From NCBI GenBank assembly GCA_023375675.1, contig JALQBC010000010.1:682001-746000 (forward strand): a stretch of 64,000 bases of DNA, in the 5' to 3' direction. This DNA is from Cytospora piceicola. Lineage: Eukaryota > Ascomycota > Sordariomycetes > Diaporthales > Cytosporaceae. Position 1 is the first letter of the stretch, and each line of letters begins with the position of its first letter. The notes beneath the pieces are model-generated. The model worked only from the letters and a program-made list of their open reading frames with translations, did no database searches and was not told where the DNA came from. The translations under genes and the position numbers were made by a program. Shown piece after piece: positions 1 through 12,749 of this stretch.

Positions 1-404
1 TACTAGTCTTACTAGCTAAGTCACTCGTATTAGTTGTGGGTTTACTTTTATAAGATCTTCATTCTCAGGACGCTCCTTACATCCTGGAATTAATGCAATA
101 ATGGCTTGCTACAGGCAGCCGTTCAGAGTAATCGGGGTTCCAGGTGAGCGGGTAGTGGCCGCCATAATACCCTGTTCATCATAACTCGCCATGATAATAG
201 CCGGGGATCAATGCCGGTTGAAACCCCTGCGTCTGGACAGGAGCATTATTAGATAGTGCATAATCACCAAGGCACAAATGGGCGGTGGAAACCCCAGAAG
301 TTGAAAAAAGCTGATGCAGCGACTTCTCGAAGCATAGCTCGTCCTTCTGAGAAGAATAAGCTCGGAAATCTCCTCGCCGATTATTGACCGAGGCTACCTA
401 CATC
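1..404. other. Left edge, no gene seen
   Basis: No open frame, repeat or RNA gene is recognisable here. The stretch lies upstream of the rhodopsin-domain gene and should hold its promoter and 5' leader. Confidence 0.5.
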
Positions 405-1862
405 ATGGCGCTTGGTGGAAAGGGGATCACCGTCGTTGCTGTTCTCTTCGTGGAGGCCTTTGTCTCGGGGCTATGCATTGGCTTGCGGTGGTTCACCCGC
501 AAATTCGTCAGAGGTGACGTCGGCGCGGACGACTTTGTTCTTTTGGCTACATGGGTAAGTGCGATTCTATCATGGGGAGGGTGATACTATGGATTTCAGG
601 TCGTCCCATGGCTGTTGAAGTTTACGTATGGATGAAGCTGACTGGGAACTGGCCCAGGTCTTTCAAATTGTCTTCGTGGTCTTCCTCTTGATCTCGTCCC
701 TCTACGGGTTCGGTCAACACAATACCGACCTTGACGCGTATAACATCATGATGGCAACCAAAGTCGAGCTCATGGGCCAGTTCTCGGTCTCGCTCGCGAT
801 GGGCTTGAGCAAGACGTCGGTAGCCCTGCTCCTACTGAGAATCATCAACATTTTTTGGTATGTGCTTCACTGCAGCGAGGAACCCGTACAACACATGTGC
901 AGCCGAGAACTGACACAGCGAGTAGGCAAAGATGTGTTCTCTGGTTCTGGATATTCTCAATGTTGTTTCTCAGCGTATTGCTCTCCGTCACCTGCTTTGC
1001 TCAATGCACACCGGTGGAGTCATTGTGGAATCCCCAGGTCCCTATGGTGGCTTGCCCCATAAACCTCACTAATGTAGCATTTGTCATGTGCTGTGAGTCT
1101 CTCATGATGGGGGTGTTGATGAGTATGACGGCTGCTACATCAGTACTAACAAAAGATTCTAGCCTGGTCCGCGGCGATGGACTTTTTCCTTGCTTTTTTC
1201 CCCTGGTATATCCTCTGGAAGCTCAACATGAAACGGAAAGATAAGATCACTATATGTGTCTCCTTGAGCCTGGGCGTATTGTAAGTCCCATTTTTAAGAT
1301 CATCTACGAGCCCTCTGCTGATTTTATGGAATATAGTGCTGGTGTTTGCGGGATAGTCAGAACGACTGGCCTGGCAGTACTTAGTGAAACTACCGACTAC
1401 CTATGTAAGTGCAGTACATTCTAACAAGATTTTTGACCATTTCCAGGCTCAATTTTCTGACGATGTTTCTCTTCATTAGACGCCACTGCCGACTCGGTGA
1501 TGTGGACAAGCAGTGAGCTGTGTATCACTATAGCCTGCGTCTCTCTCCCCTCACTGCGGCCACTATGGCAGCATTACATAGGCGGCAGCTCGACCGATCA
1601 ATACTATGTTAATAGTCGCTCGCGCGGCGGAGCAACAAAGCTTCACACGAACCCGGGCAGTTCCACTAAGGACCCAGAATCTGGGACCAGCGCCTATCCG
1701 CTCGACAACATGAATAACATCGAGATCAACGGTGGCCGGGACGCGGCCGGGATTCGCACGAGCTGGCACGAGCCGGATGATACCAGTGATAGGAGCATCC
1801 TTGGGAAAGGTGATGGGATCGTGAGGAAGCAAGAGATCTCCGTCGAATACAGCATACGGTGA
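405..1862 (+). CDS. Fungal rhodopsin-domain integral membrane protein
   Basis: Six exons give 362 residues: 405-554, 658-857, 923-1092, 1163-1280, 1337-1404, 1480-1862. All introns are GT..AG and in phase, and the third has a GTACTAAC-like branch site before its acceptor. The protein resembles the fungal seven-helix rhodopsin-like domain family (plant-pathogen PTH11-like/SAT20 group): an early DDFVLL motif, then GFGQHNTDLD, then the WSAAMDFFLAFFPW helix, GVCGIVRTT, and a TSSELCITIACVSLPSLRPL helix. After the last helix comes a polar cytoplasmic tail of about 85 residues. The start is the ATG at 405, just before the first hydrophobic segment. The role of this family is largely unknown and a sensory or scaffold function at the plasma membrane is inference. 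A run of 17 G follows the stop at about 1874-1890. Confidence 0.85.
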
Positions 1863-3269
1863 TCCACAGACTCGGGGGGGGGGGGGGGGGGTGCTCAGCT
1901 GGGAGCACGGCTGCCCGACAGGTGGATTAGATTGTACACCGTTCTATATGTTATTTTCTAGTTTAACCACTTATTACTTAGATTGTATTTATTTGAGACC
2001 GCATGCCTACCTTTTCAACCTTTGTGGGAGGTGCGGTTCGAGACGCACAAGTGCAGAGTTTGGGACTCTCCAAGATATGTGACAATTGTTTCTCGCTCCA
2101 AATATATACCCATTAAGCAGGTGTCGCGAGGTTGCCTCTAACTACTTATTTTGGTCCTTGGCCATCTGTCCACCTTGACTCTCAGCTACTTACCAAGCGT
2201 GTTTTGCTACCCCGTTATACCTTTCTCATACCGTACCGGAGAACACTATCCCATATCACATCGCACTTGCATTGTCCACCGTAACAGCAAAGGCATGCCA
2301 TAATGATAAGCCAAAGATTGACAGAGCACTAGTAACATGTGCCTAATTCTAGTATCCATACTTGGCCACAAGTCAACTTCCCAAGGGTTCTGTAGAAACA
2401 ATGCACAAAAGTGTACTCACTTATCCTATAAGGTGCGCAGTCCCAGGGCGAGCTACGAAGCTACAACATGTCTGCGACTCTAGCATCAATTAATGACAGC
2501 GAGTCTCTTAAACTCAGGTACACTGCTGGCCTTTCTGGGGAAAATGTGGCCTTCCAGCCACGGGTCAAAGCAGTTTGTAAGACGGAACTATAATTATTAC
2601 GAAAGTCGTCAACTCCGGGATCAATCAATGGTATCGACAATATTGATAGGAGCAGATGAAATCTAGAGGTACGACGAGATCCTCAAGCTACATGCCACTT
2701 AGCCAGGCCGATACGAACAGACCTGGAAAGTTTGGCATCGCGAGACGCCCAAAATCAACGTTGATGGTCATGTCTCACAGAGCTTAGAACTTTCAAAGTG
2801 GCCAGGTGGTTTCGACTTTTAGTGAGGGCATTCAGACAGCATGGCATGATCTGCAGGTAAACCAGTATTTACAATCGTCATTAGAGACGTACAAAGGGTC
2901 TTTTTTTGTGGCTCTCGGCTTGATTGACGTCAAATTATTCCCGTGTATAGAAAGTGGCCCTGACGATCGCGAGTAGCAGTTGTCAATCGAGCTTCACTAC
3001 GTCATGCAGCATCACACCCATTCTGATGACACCACGACTTGCCAACAGATTTTGACTGATACTTAAGCACAACTGCTCCCCTTGTCCATCTCCCAAGTAT
3101 TAAACCAAGACACTCAACATAATTCCTCACTCAACTGCCTACTCACCTTTATCTCTTCCACCCAATTTCTCCCAACCAACCACTCAAACAACCTACCTGC
3201 CCACCCACCAACTACCACAGAATCACTCACTAGAAAACCACCCAACAAAAGAGAAGAAAACGAGAGAAA
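1863..3269. other. Intergenic region upstream of SDR
   Basis: No gene is supported. It begins with a long G homopolymer (about 1874-1890). The last 200 bases (about 3070-3269) are A/C-rich and nearly free of G on the plus strand, a composition common in fungal 5' leaders, and probably form the leader of the SDR gene. Confidence 0.4.
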
Positions 3270-4169
3270 ATGGCCGAAACCCACCACTTCGACGTCAGCA
3301 CGCTCTATTCCGTCAGGGATTGGGTATGCGTGGTGACAGGCGGAGGCACAGGCATCGGCCTGATGGCCACCCAGGCGCTGGCCGCGAACGGCGCCAGGGT
3401 GTACATCACGGGGCGGCGCGTCGAGGCCCTCGAGAACGCGGCCAAGGAGCACAACCCCAGCTTCAAGTCGGGCGGCAAGATCATCCCCGTCGGGCCCTGC
3501 GACGTCCGCAAGAAGGAGGACCTCGAGAAGGTCGTCCACGAGCTGCGCACCACCCACGGCGAGACCCACGTCAACCTGCTGGTGTGCAACGCCGGCATCT
3601 CGGGCACCAAGGCCGAGCCCGAGGCCGCGAACGCCGAGGAGCTCAAGAAGAAGCTGTGGGAGAACGAGACGGTCGAGGCGTGGGGGGAGACCTTTGAGAC
3701 TGACGTCACGAGCGTCTACTTCACGACGGTGGCTTTCTTGCCGCTGTTGCAGGCGAGCATACAGCCCGAGGGACCGCTGGAGAAGTTTGGGCCCAGCGTC
3801 ATCACCATATCGAGCATGTCGGGCTTGATGAGCCATGCTCAGGGTCACTTCTCATACAATGCTGCGAAGGGAGCCACGGTACATCTGTCCAAGTTGATGT
3901 CGGCCGAGTTCATGCAGACTGGTATCAGAGTGAACTCCATTGCCCCGGGCTACTTCCCCTCCGAGATGACGGCGAAGAGCTCGGACGACAGGCAAAAGAG
4001 CCACTTGCCGCCAGAGAAGATCGCTGAGAAGGGCCACGTGCCTGCCATGCGCGGTGGGCGGGACCAGGAGATGGGCATGACGGTCTTGTACCTGGCCAAG
4101 AACTTTTATGTCAATGGCGAGATTATTGCGGTGGATGGTGGTGTGCTGAATGTTGTCTCCGGTCGATAG
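3270..4169 (+). CDS. Short-chain dehydrogenase/reductase
   Basis: Intronless, 299 residues, classical SDR length plus a short N-terminal extension. It carries the NAD(P)-binding TGGGTGIG motif at residues 23-30, NAGI at 107-110, catalytic Ser at 181/182 and YNAAK at 196-200, then the PGYFPSEM substrate-side segment and a C-terminal VDGG. It should catalyse NAD(P)(H)-dependent oxidation or reduction of a small alcohol or ketone; the substrate cannot be read from the sequence. The ATG at 3270 follows an A-rich leader and is the only start that keeps the Rossmann fold complete. It is convergent with the aspartyl protease, with 244 bases between their stop codons. GC-rich third positions fit a normally expressed gene. 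Confidence 0.92.
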   Translation: MAETHHFDVSTLYSVRDWVCVVTGGGTGIGLMATQALAANGARVYITGRRVEALENAAKEHNPSFKSGGKIIPVGPCDVRKKEDLEKVVHELRTTHGETHVNLLVCNAGISGTKAEPEAANAEELKKKLWENETVEAWGETFETDVTSVYFTTVAFLPLLQASIQPEGPLEKFGPSVITISSMSGLMSHAQGHFSYNAAKGATVHLSKLMSAEFMQTGIRVNSIAPGYFPSEMTAKSSDDRQKSHLPPEKIAEKGHVPAMRGGRDQEMGMTVLYLAKNFYVNGEIIAVDGGVLNVVSGR

Positions 4170-4413
4170 AAGCACTTCGATGCTTGATTCTTTTGTATCA
4201 CTGCGTTCACGGAGAGCTTACTGGAGTTGAAAAGGCAGTGTTCCGGACGGTTGAAACGATAACAGGAATAGCTTATTTGATTGAATGTTTGTGTCTTTTA
4301 TCTAAATCTTGATGCTAGTCCCCTTGCCAAGTTTAAATTCGTCTATTGGAGAACGTTTCCTTGGACTCTGATTCCGTCGGCCAGTCATGACCATACTCAT
4401 TGCTCATCTCGTC

Positions 4414-5765
4414 TCAGCAATAGTGGTGAGGCCTCGAATGTACTGATGGGCCCTGATGGACTGTCGAGCTCGACGAAGCTGTCGACTTCAAAGCTGCAAA
4501 TCCCGTCTTCAAATCCAGTCCGTTCCAAGCAGTGTAATAACTCTTCAAAAGCGGCGAGCCAACAATCCACACACCTCTCCCGTCGTCATCCACATGCGGG
4601 GACTGGTAGTTGTTGATCACCGCCTGACAGACACCGTCCATGCCAGGGTACGGCCCAATATTAAATGATTCCTTCGGGATGGTGACATTCAACTGCGTTT
4701 CTCCGTCGTAGCCAAACAGGAATGTCAACTCAGGTGTGGTATCCTCCATGTCCGAGCAAAGAGAACCCCAGGTTCCCACGGAATCGATCTGGTAGATCTT
4801 GGGCGAGATCTGCGCGTAAATATCCCGGGCGGTCTCGTAATCCGGTGCCATTAGGAACGATGTCCCGGTGTCGAGGACAGCCAGGCTCCGTGGGTAGGGC
4901 TGCTTGATATCGCTGCCGTTGCTGGCGACCATGAGCTGTTTCCCACTGATGAAAATCGTCTGGACATCCATAGCCCAGGAATCATGGTCCAAGCTAAGGG
5001 GGTCCAAGTCCAGCCAGACCAACTCCCCGTCAAACTTCGAGTCGTCCACACCACCGACAGTCAGCTCCCCTCCCGTGGCCTGGCCTGGCGGTGTGTATAA
5101 CCCAAATACGGGTTCCTCGAGCAACCCTTCGCCGTACAGAGCCCACAGGAGTGACTGTCCCGAATCGTCCTGGATCCCGAAGCCCAAGATCCCGTCGATG
5201 TTGGGCATCGAACTGAGGGCAGGCCCTTCCTGGTCGCACAGGTAGAAACTGAAGGAGGTAGCCGTTAGCCCATGGAGACTGGCGGTATCCGTCACTACCG
5301 TGCAGTGTGCTCCTTGTGGCTTAGAGAAGGGAATGGTGTCTCCTCCAGTGCCGAAGAGGACCTGGCCGGACTCGTCCGGCAACCAGGAGAACGTCGAGGA
5401 TTTGGAGGGGTCGAACGTGGTCTGAGGGCTGCAGGAGGTGCAGTTGCTGGCGGGGAGGACAAGACCTTGCGAGCCGGTGTCAATGAGAACGTTGCTAGTC
5501 TTATATTTAGTGCTTATCCAAGTAGAGTGGCGGTCAAGATGACGCTGAAAACATACAACTGTTGAGGAGGTGTGCCAACTGATATGGTGGTGTACCATTG
5601 CAGGTCGGTATCTCCGTTCTTGATCCAGTCTGTCAGCGGAGCATTGATGATGCTGCCATTCGAAGTGCTCCGGACGGTGTTGTCGACTCCTTGTCTAGTC
5701 AGAGGACTGGCAAAAATCGTGGCTGCTAGAGCCACACATGTAACCAGAAAGATGTATTGTTCCAT
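4414..5765 (-). CDS. Secreted aspartyl protease (pepsin family A1)
   Basis: Two exons, 5765-5557 and 5494-4414, give 429 residues. The 62-nt intron has a GTATGT donor; splicing to the second possible acceptor restores the family sequence PPQQFNVLIDTGS. The N-terminus (residues 1-20) is a signal peptide ending near FAS, followed by a short propeptide. The first catalytic motif is DTGS at 75-78, the second DTGTS at 278-282, followed by the hydrophobic WIVGSPLLKSYYTAW block seen near the end of pepsins. The usual flap Tyr (YGTGS) reads FGTGG here, at about residues 117-121. A Ser-rich tail of some 20 residues ends the protein without a clear GPI signal. The enzyme should be exported and cleave proteins at acid pH. 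The Copia LTR element starts about 555 bp upstream of the start codon. Confidence 0.9.
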
Positions 5766-6315
5766 CACGACGAGCCGGTCTCCAAAGTTCTTTCGGCAAA
5801 ACAGTGTGATGAGGAAGGACCCAAGACTCTGCAGAAATTCCACTTGTTCGATTCCTTGATCGCCTGGCCTCGAAATTTGAGTGGATTGACTTCGAGGTTT
5901 CTGGGACAGACCAGTTGGCAGTTATAATACTTTCTCTACTCAAGGGGGTGACGGCCTTGGAGGTCGCACTTTCCCTTCCACTCTAGCACAAAGCCCTGAG
6001 AGACTCATACGGATCTCTAGAAGAATGAAGGCTGTCACGAAGAGAATGACCCCTGCTAGACATTGTAGTTGATGCACACAAAGACAATGCGTTTCAATTC
6101 GGAACGTGGGCACAATCACCAAGTTCCCTTACCCAGGAACAATCCTAAGGGCACAATGCTACCGGTTGTGGATATGTCGCAGCCTTACAACGTGACTGGC
6201 TATCTCTACAGCAAATCCCAATTTTTAAGATGAAGTATGATCAACTTGCATACTTCGGCTGTAGTTTGAGACAACCTTGGAAGCTCTGACATTTTGGTCA
6301 ACGGCGATGCCGAAG
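5766..6315. other. Intergenic: protease upstream region and left flank of the Copia insertion
   Basis: No independent gene is seen. Its composition is normal right up to the retrotransposon, so RIP did not spread outward. On the minus strand the bases 6315-6298 continue the frame of an exon on the other side of the element (see the disrupted gene at 12900-14450). Confidence 0.4.
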
Positions 6316-6320
6316 GACGT
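6316..6320 (+). repeat. Left target-site duplication of Copia element (GACGT)
   Basis: The five bases GACGT directly before the left LTR match GACGT directly after the right LTR (12900-12904). This fits the 5-bp duplication made by retroviral-type integrases. Confidence 0.9.
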
Positions 6321-6470
6321 TGTCACGTATCTGGGCATATCTAGGCCTACTCTATTATAGAGCTCGCTACTAATATAGTCTATATAAGGGAGCTTCCTAC
6401 GCCTATTGTAAATAGTGTATAATAGTAGTTAAGTTACTTTATTCGATATACCTTACTCTGGATCGTTTTA
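6321..6470 (+). repeat. Left LTR of Copia element, 150 bp
   Basis: It aligns without gaps to 12750-12899. By my count there are 16 differences, all transitions. The outer part of this copy keeps CpA and TpG (the first seven differences are C or G here), while the inner part is mutated. It begins TG and ends TA, probably CA before RIP. Confidence 0.9.
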
Positions 6471-6486
6471 GTTATAAGCCCGGCTC
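6471..6486 (+). other. Putative primer-binding site of Copia element
   Basis: GTTATAAGCCCGGC starts at the first base after the left LTR. Undoing one G-to-A change gives a complement of the anticodon arm of initiator tRNA-Met (GGGCTCATAAC), the half-tRNA primer known from Drosophila copia and several fungal Copia elements. The assignment rests on that one-base correction. Confidence 0.5.
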
Positions 6487-9400
6487 TTTAAACCCTTTTA
6501 GTAAAGATTTATCGAGTACTTTTCTTTTATCGTTTAAACGCTTTTTTCTTATAAAATAATTACTTTAATTATATTTTTTAATAGCTTAAAATCTATTCTT
6601 ATAGGTTCGGTGCTCTTATACGATCGTAAAAGCTATTTAACTTAGTTTCTTTAACTTAAATTCTACTATATACTTTACGATATTTAAAAGCAGGTCGATC
6701 TTAAAGAGCTTAATTAACTAAACTCTTTAACTAATATCTTTATATAACCTACGTTTAAAAGCGTGCTTAATTTTAAAAAAGTAGCTACTTAAACAGACTA
6801 TATTAAATAGCTCGAGAACTAAAATTAAAGTAATTAAGCTATTTACGGTATAACTTTAGTTAAGCCGGAAAAACTTAATTATAATAAAGCCGTTTTAAAG
6901 CTCGATTAGCTTTAAAAGCAGTAGAATATAAGTAATATAGTTACTTTAATTATTTTAAACCGTTATCTTATAGTTTAAAACTAAGTAAACTATATAATAA
7001 ACGTTAGTTTACTTATTTCTACTTAAGTTAAGATTATTATATAAAGTATTATTACGTTTTAGAAAATTATCCGAATATTAAAAGATTATTTAGCCTTTTT
7101 TCCTTCGAACGTAAAAATAACTACTATAAAAGAATACCGGGCGACGTTTAAAATAGCGAAAGTAAAAGGGAAAGACCCTTTTAAATAACACGCTTAATAA
7201 TACCGAGTATTTCTCTATACTTAAGTATACGATTTAATAGATATAAATAACGTACTTACTATTAAAAACTTTATTAACACGGTTAATAAACGTATAGCTT
7301 TAAATTAAGCTAGCTATATTATATAAAACCTTATTAAAAATAATAAGTTAAGTAGTTTTATATTTACTTTAAAATAGCTCGGTATATAGTTCGTTACTTT
7401 TAGCTATAAAAGAGCTAACCGCTTTTTTAAAAAACCTGTTATATTTATTACGTTTTTAAATTAAATATTTTAAAGAAGATCTTATAACGATAGGCCGAAA
7501 GTTCTCTGTTTATATAGCTAAACGTATTTATAGTAACTTAAAGATTACGTTAAGCTCGAAATAGTAACGAAAAGCTTTTTAAAGCTTATTTAAAAGTTCG
7601 GAAAAAGCTTATTTACGTTTTTATAAGTAAACGAAATATATAAACGCTTTAAAAAAGTAAGCTAGTTTACTTTTAAAAAACGGCTTTTTAATAAAAGGTA
7701 AATTAAAAGTAAAAGTAAAACCGAGTAAAGTTAGTTTATATACTTTAAAAAGATTAATACCTTTTTTTAAAAATACCTTATTTTTATTAAGTAAAATATT
7801 TACTTAACTATTTACGCTTTTTTTTATTAGCTTTTACGTAATACTTTAATCGATAACTATAAAGCTTTTTACCTAATTAATACTATAAACTTACTTACTC
7901 CCGACTCGGTTTAAAAAACCGAGCTTAAGGATATAATAAAGGCTAGTACTACTACCTTTCCGATTACTACTAAAGGGACTTAAGTAATTAAAAACGTTTT
8001 TAATAAAACTCGAGAACTTAATATAAAAGACCTAATTCTTAAAAACGTTGTATATATAAAGAGCTTTTATATTAATATTATTTCGGAAGCTTATTTAAAG
8101 CAGGCTAGTATATAATATATAAGACTAGACTATACCTTTTAGTATAAAGTATTTAATAAAAGCGTAGTAGTTAAGTAGTTAATACGTTATTATAATTTAG
8201 TTTTTTTTAAATATAAGCCTTTTTTTACCTATATAAGTAACTAAATAGTAATTTCGATAAACGACGTTAATATCGTTATATATATAATACTTATAGTAAC
8301 TTAAAAGAAAAGCGTATAGCCTTTACTAACTAAAAAAAATTTAAAATATCTTTAATATCTACGATTAAGGTATTTAAAGCTAAAAGCTTTAAAAATAATA
8401 GTTTAAGTTATATAAGGAGTAAAGATTAATAGTATATAGCGTATAAAGTATAAGTATTACGTAATAGCGTATACTTTATATATAATATTAAAACGAGTTT
8501 TTAAAGACTGCTTATTACGTTTATTTTAATATATTAACTAAGATCTGTTTAATTTTTTACGTAAGTTAGATAGCTTATCTTAGCTGTTAATAATTAAAAA
8601 CGAGTTTTTAAAAGTACTTTATGCGAAGGCACTTCTGTCGAAAAGTAAAAGAAATATATTTCTTACGTTTAAAAAGTTTTAAAGTATAATAAAAACTAAA
8701 TATAAGCTTATAGTTTATAAAGTCTGTTAAAATAACGAAAAGGTAGTAATTTTAAAATATAATAATACTAACTATATAAAGTAGTATATATATAAAAGAA
8801 TCGAACTTAAGTTTACGCCGACTTATACTTATAAGCCGAATAAAGGTAATAAACGTATAAAGAAAAAGGTTATTACTAAATCGATTAAAATACGTATTAC
8901 AGCTAACCTATTTAAAAGGCTATAGCTGTAAACGAGTATAGTAGCTATATATCTTTATAACCGATCTTTTTATTAAAGAAAAGCGTAAACGTTTTTAAAT
9001 TAAGTATTTAAAGTATAGTTTATTTAATATTTCTGTTAATATACTTTTTACTAAGTTTATAAGCTTATAGTAGACTTACGTTTTAATTAAAAGAATATAT
9101 ATATATATAGATATCGAGTATATCCTTTAATTAAAAACCGAAAAGTAAAGTATAGTAAACGTTTATTTAAAGTATAACCGAAAGCGTATATCGGCTATTT
9201 AATAAGCTATAAAGCGTTTAATATCTACTTAATTTAAGTTTTTATAATCGACTAAATAATTACTATATATAACGTCGTCTTCGATAAAGAGTTTTTTTAT
9301 AAGCTAAAGAAAAAAGCCGATAGTTTAACTAAACTCGAATATATAGATATATTATTTAAAATTATAAATAATAAAGTAATAAACGTAACTTTAGTTACCG

Positions 9401-12400
9401 AAGCGTTTAAAATCTTTAATAGTTCCGAAGAGTAGACTATTATAGTACGCTTACTAAAAACTAAGCTTTTAAATAAGCTACTCGAAAGCTTAAAGGTAAA
9501 AAGTAAACAACTATTAATAAAACTACCGAGCTTTAAAAATATACTTAACCTACTATTTAAAACGATAAAAGGTAATAGGCCGCTTATTTTAGATAAAGAA
9601 GGCTAATAAAACCTAGTTTATAATAAGTAAGGTATATAAAACCTTTAGTATAAAGGTAACGAAGTTTCGAACGTAAGTATATAATTCCTTTTATTAAACG
9701 AGAGAACGACCGGTAATACTATTATAATACGTACTAATAATCTACTATAAGTAAGATCTTTTCGGCTTAAACGCTTTTAGTAAGCAGAGCGAAAACCGGG
9801 AATAAAAATAAGCCGGCGTTAATAAAGACTTTTACTAAAAAATAGTAAAGCTTTTATAATAATACTCTTCGAAGATAAACTAATTAACGTTTTAAAAGAA
9901 CGTAAGTAGTTAACCTTTTTTAATATTTTTATACTTAATTAGTAAAAAGCTTTAAATAAAAGTAACCGAATATATAAAACGTTATATATAGTTTTATTTA
10001 TAATAGTATAATAATACTTAGCTGTTTATAAAAGTATAGAACTTATTTATTTTTTTTTATACCGAAATAAGCTTATTAAACCGTTATCGGATAATTAAAA
10101 AAAGCTTTAAAATTATCCGGCGGCCGAGCTTTTTATAAAAACTATATATTTAAAACTTTAAACTTTAATTATAAAAAAAACGTAATAAAAGATAAATAAA
10201 AACGTAGTCGATAGCCGGTTACTTTTTTTTAAATAAGTCTTTATATATAAATAAGATAAAAACGGCTTTTTAAAATATAAGAAAGTATAAATATATATAT
10301 ATAGTAATCTTTAGCCGGTTAATACGTTTTAAAGTATTTATATAGCTACGTTCGTTATATAGTTATTTCGAATCGCTATTATTATAGCTATTTAGTTTAA
10401 TTTTAAAATTAAGTAATTCGATATAGTAAACGTTTTTTTAAACGTTTTACTTAAAGGTAAGCCGGTTTACTATAAGCTTCCGGATAGCTTTAAAAAGCTT
10501 AAAAAGTATATATAGCTATTAAACGCGTTATATAAACTATAAAACGTTTTATTACTATAGTATAAAGAATTTACGTTTATATTTAAAAAGCTCGGTTTAA
10601 AACTTAATAAAAAAAAGTAATATCTTTTTTAAAATAAGTATAAGACTATTATTATAATATTCTATATAAACGACTACCTTATAATCTATTATAAATATAA
10701 TTAATAAAAAGCTTATAAAGTAATCGATAGTTTTATATAAACGTATAAAGTAAAAGCTTAAAGAATAACAGAATAGTATTTCGAAGTTTATATTATTAAA
10801 GATAAAGTAGTAAAATATATTTACTTTACTTATAATTCTTATATTAAAAAGATCGCTAAACGTTTCGGGTTAACAGAACAGAAATCTTTAAGTATCTTTT
10901 TACTATTTATATTACTTAAAAAGTATAAAGGAGTAGTAATAAAAAAGCAGATTAAAATGTATTAAAAACGAGTTAAATTACTTTTATACTCGACGATAAT
11001 AATCCGAGTAAATATAGCTTTTTCTTTTACCTAGCTTTTTTACTTTTTAACGAATCCCGGCTTAAAATATTTAAATACTATTAAATAAAGTATTTTATAT
11101 TTTTATAACTTATATATACTTTCGATTCGGTATAGAAACGATTAAAAGGAAGTTTTTATCTTTATAACAGATACTTTTTTTATAAACGATAAAAAATCTA
11201 AATAATTATCTTATAAGTATACTATAATACTTTATAAAAAGCTTATTTATTAGTAAGCTACTTAATAGAATATTATAATTACGTTAACTATTAAAGTAAA
11301 GCTTTTAAACGTAGTATATATAATAAAAGAGCTTATAACGATTAAAAAGCTATTCCGAAATTTAGCTTTTAATATTAAAAGCTTATAAAACCTTTATAAT
11401 AATAATTAATAAACTATTAAGCTAATCGTTAAAAATAATAAAAAAGTAACTATAAAGCTTTATTACGTTAATATTTATAATATATAGCTTAAATAAAAGT
11501 ATATTAAAGGCTTATTTTATATATAGTATATACTAACCGAGCTTATACCGGCTAATAAACTTATAAAAAACCTATTAAATATATAATTTAAGTATTTTAA
11601 AATACTATTAAATCTTTATAACGTTATATAATTACTTAAAGTAAATATAAAAAAAGACTTTTAATTTTAAAAGGATTACTTTTTACCGATATTATAAAGC
11701 TTAAAACGTAAACTTTTACTTAAAAAAGTAAGTTAACTAAGATATATAGGCCTTCTTTTACTTTACGTTTAAACGTAGTATATTTTTCGTTTTTATCTTT
11801 ATTTTACTCTTTTTTTTTATTTTCTTTTTCTTTTTATTTACTATAAACGAAAAAGCCGCTTTTATCCTTTTCGTCTTTTTTATTTTCGACCTTACCGAGT
11901 AATACTTTTATATAGAAATAAGCGGTAAACACGGCTTTAAAAGTTACGTTACCTTTTTCGAAAAGCTCGATAAGCTCGGTAACGATATAAGCGGTAAACT
12001 TAAAGACCGGCTTATATTTATACCCCGAGGTATACTAAACGTAATAAGTAAAACGACCGGGGTTAGCTTAATCGAAATAAGTATCGGTTAAACGGCCGGT
12101 AAAGGTAAAGTAAAAGTAGTTAATATAAAAGATATCCCGGTAAACGTCGGAGCTGTTATCGTTATCGTCCGACTAAATAGTAAGCTACTTAAAGTAATTA
12201 ACGAAAAACGTTTAAAAACTTAAAATAAGCAGTATATATATAAATAGTTAGTTTACGTTAAGCTTACTACTTTTTTAAAAAGCGCTTATAAAGAGGACTA
12301 TTAGGGTAAGGAATCTTTTTAATAGGCTTACCTTACTTTTAAAGTTAGTTTTAAACTAAAAAAGAGCTTAGAAAAGGCCTACTTACTTTTTTTATAGCTA

Positions 12401-12436
12401 ATATAAGTATTTTAATAAAAGTAAAGAGCGGTATTT

Positions 12437-12452
12437 TATATATATACGTATA

Positions 12453-12506
<54 letters not shown>
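12437..12506. repeat. TA dinucleotide microsatellite
   Basis: An uninterrupted TA run of about 50 nt (12457-12506), preceded by an imperfect TA stretch, within the 3' non-coding part of the Copia element. Confidence 0.9.
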
Positions 12507-12508
<2 letters not shown>

Positions 12509-12749
12509 TTTGTTAGCTTAAAAAATATAGAAAGGTATAACGTAAAAAGAAAAAAAGCTTTTATAAGTTTAAAGAAAGTATTTAAAAGGTATATAGTAAA
12601 CGTTATTTTATTATATTATATTTATTTAGAAACGCTATTATAGCTATTAAAGCTTTTTATAGCTATATTTCCTTTATTATTATTTAAAATACTATAATAG
12701 TAAGCTTACGATATATATAGTAGACGATTCGAGTATCGTTTAAAAGGTG

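Noticed and set aside
616..657. Early stop codons after exon 1 of the rhodopsin-domain gene
   Set aside because: Using the acceptor CCCAG at 655-657 puts these stops inside intron 1 and keeps the frame.
3114..3848. 244-codon minus-strand open frame
   Set aside because: Antisense shadow of the intact SDR gene.
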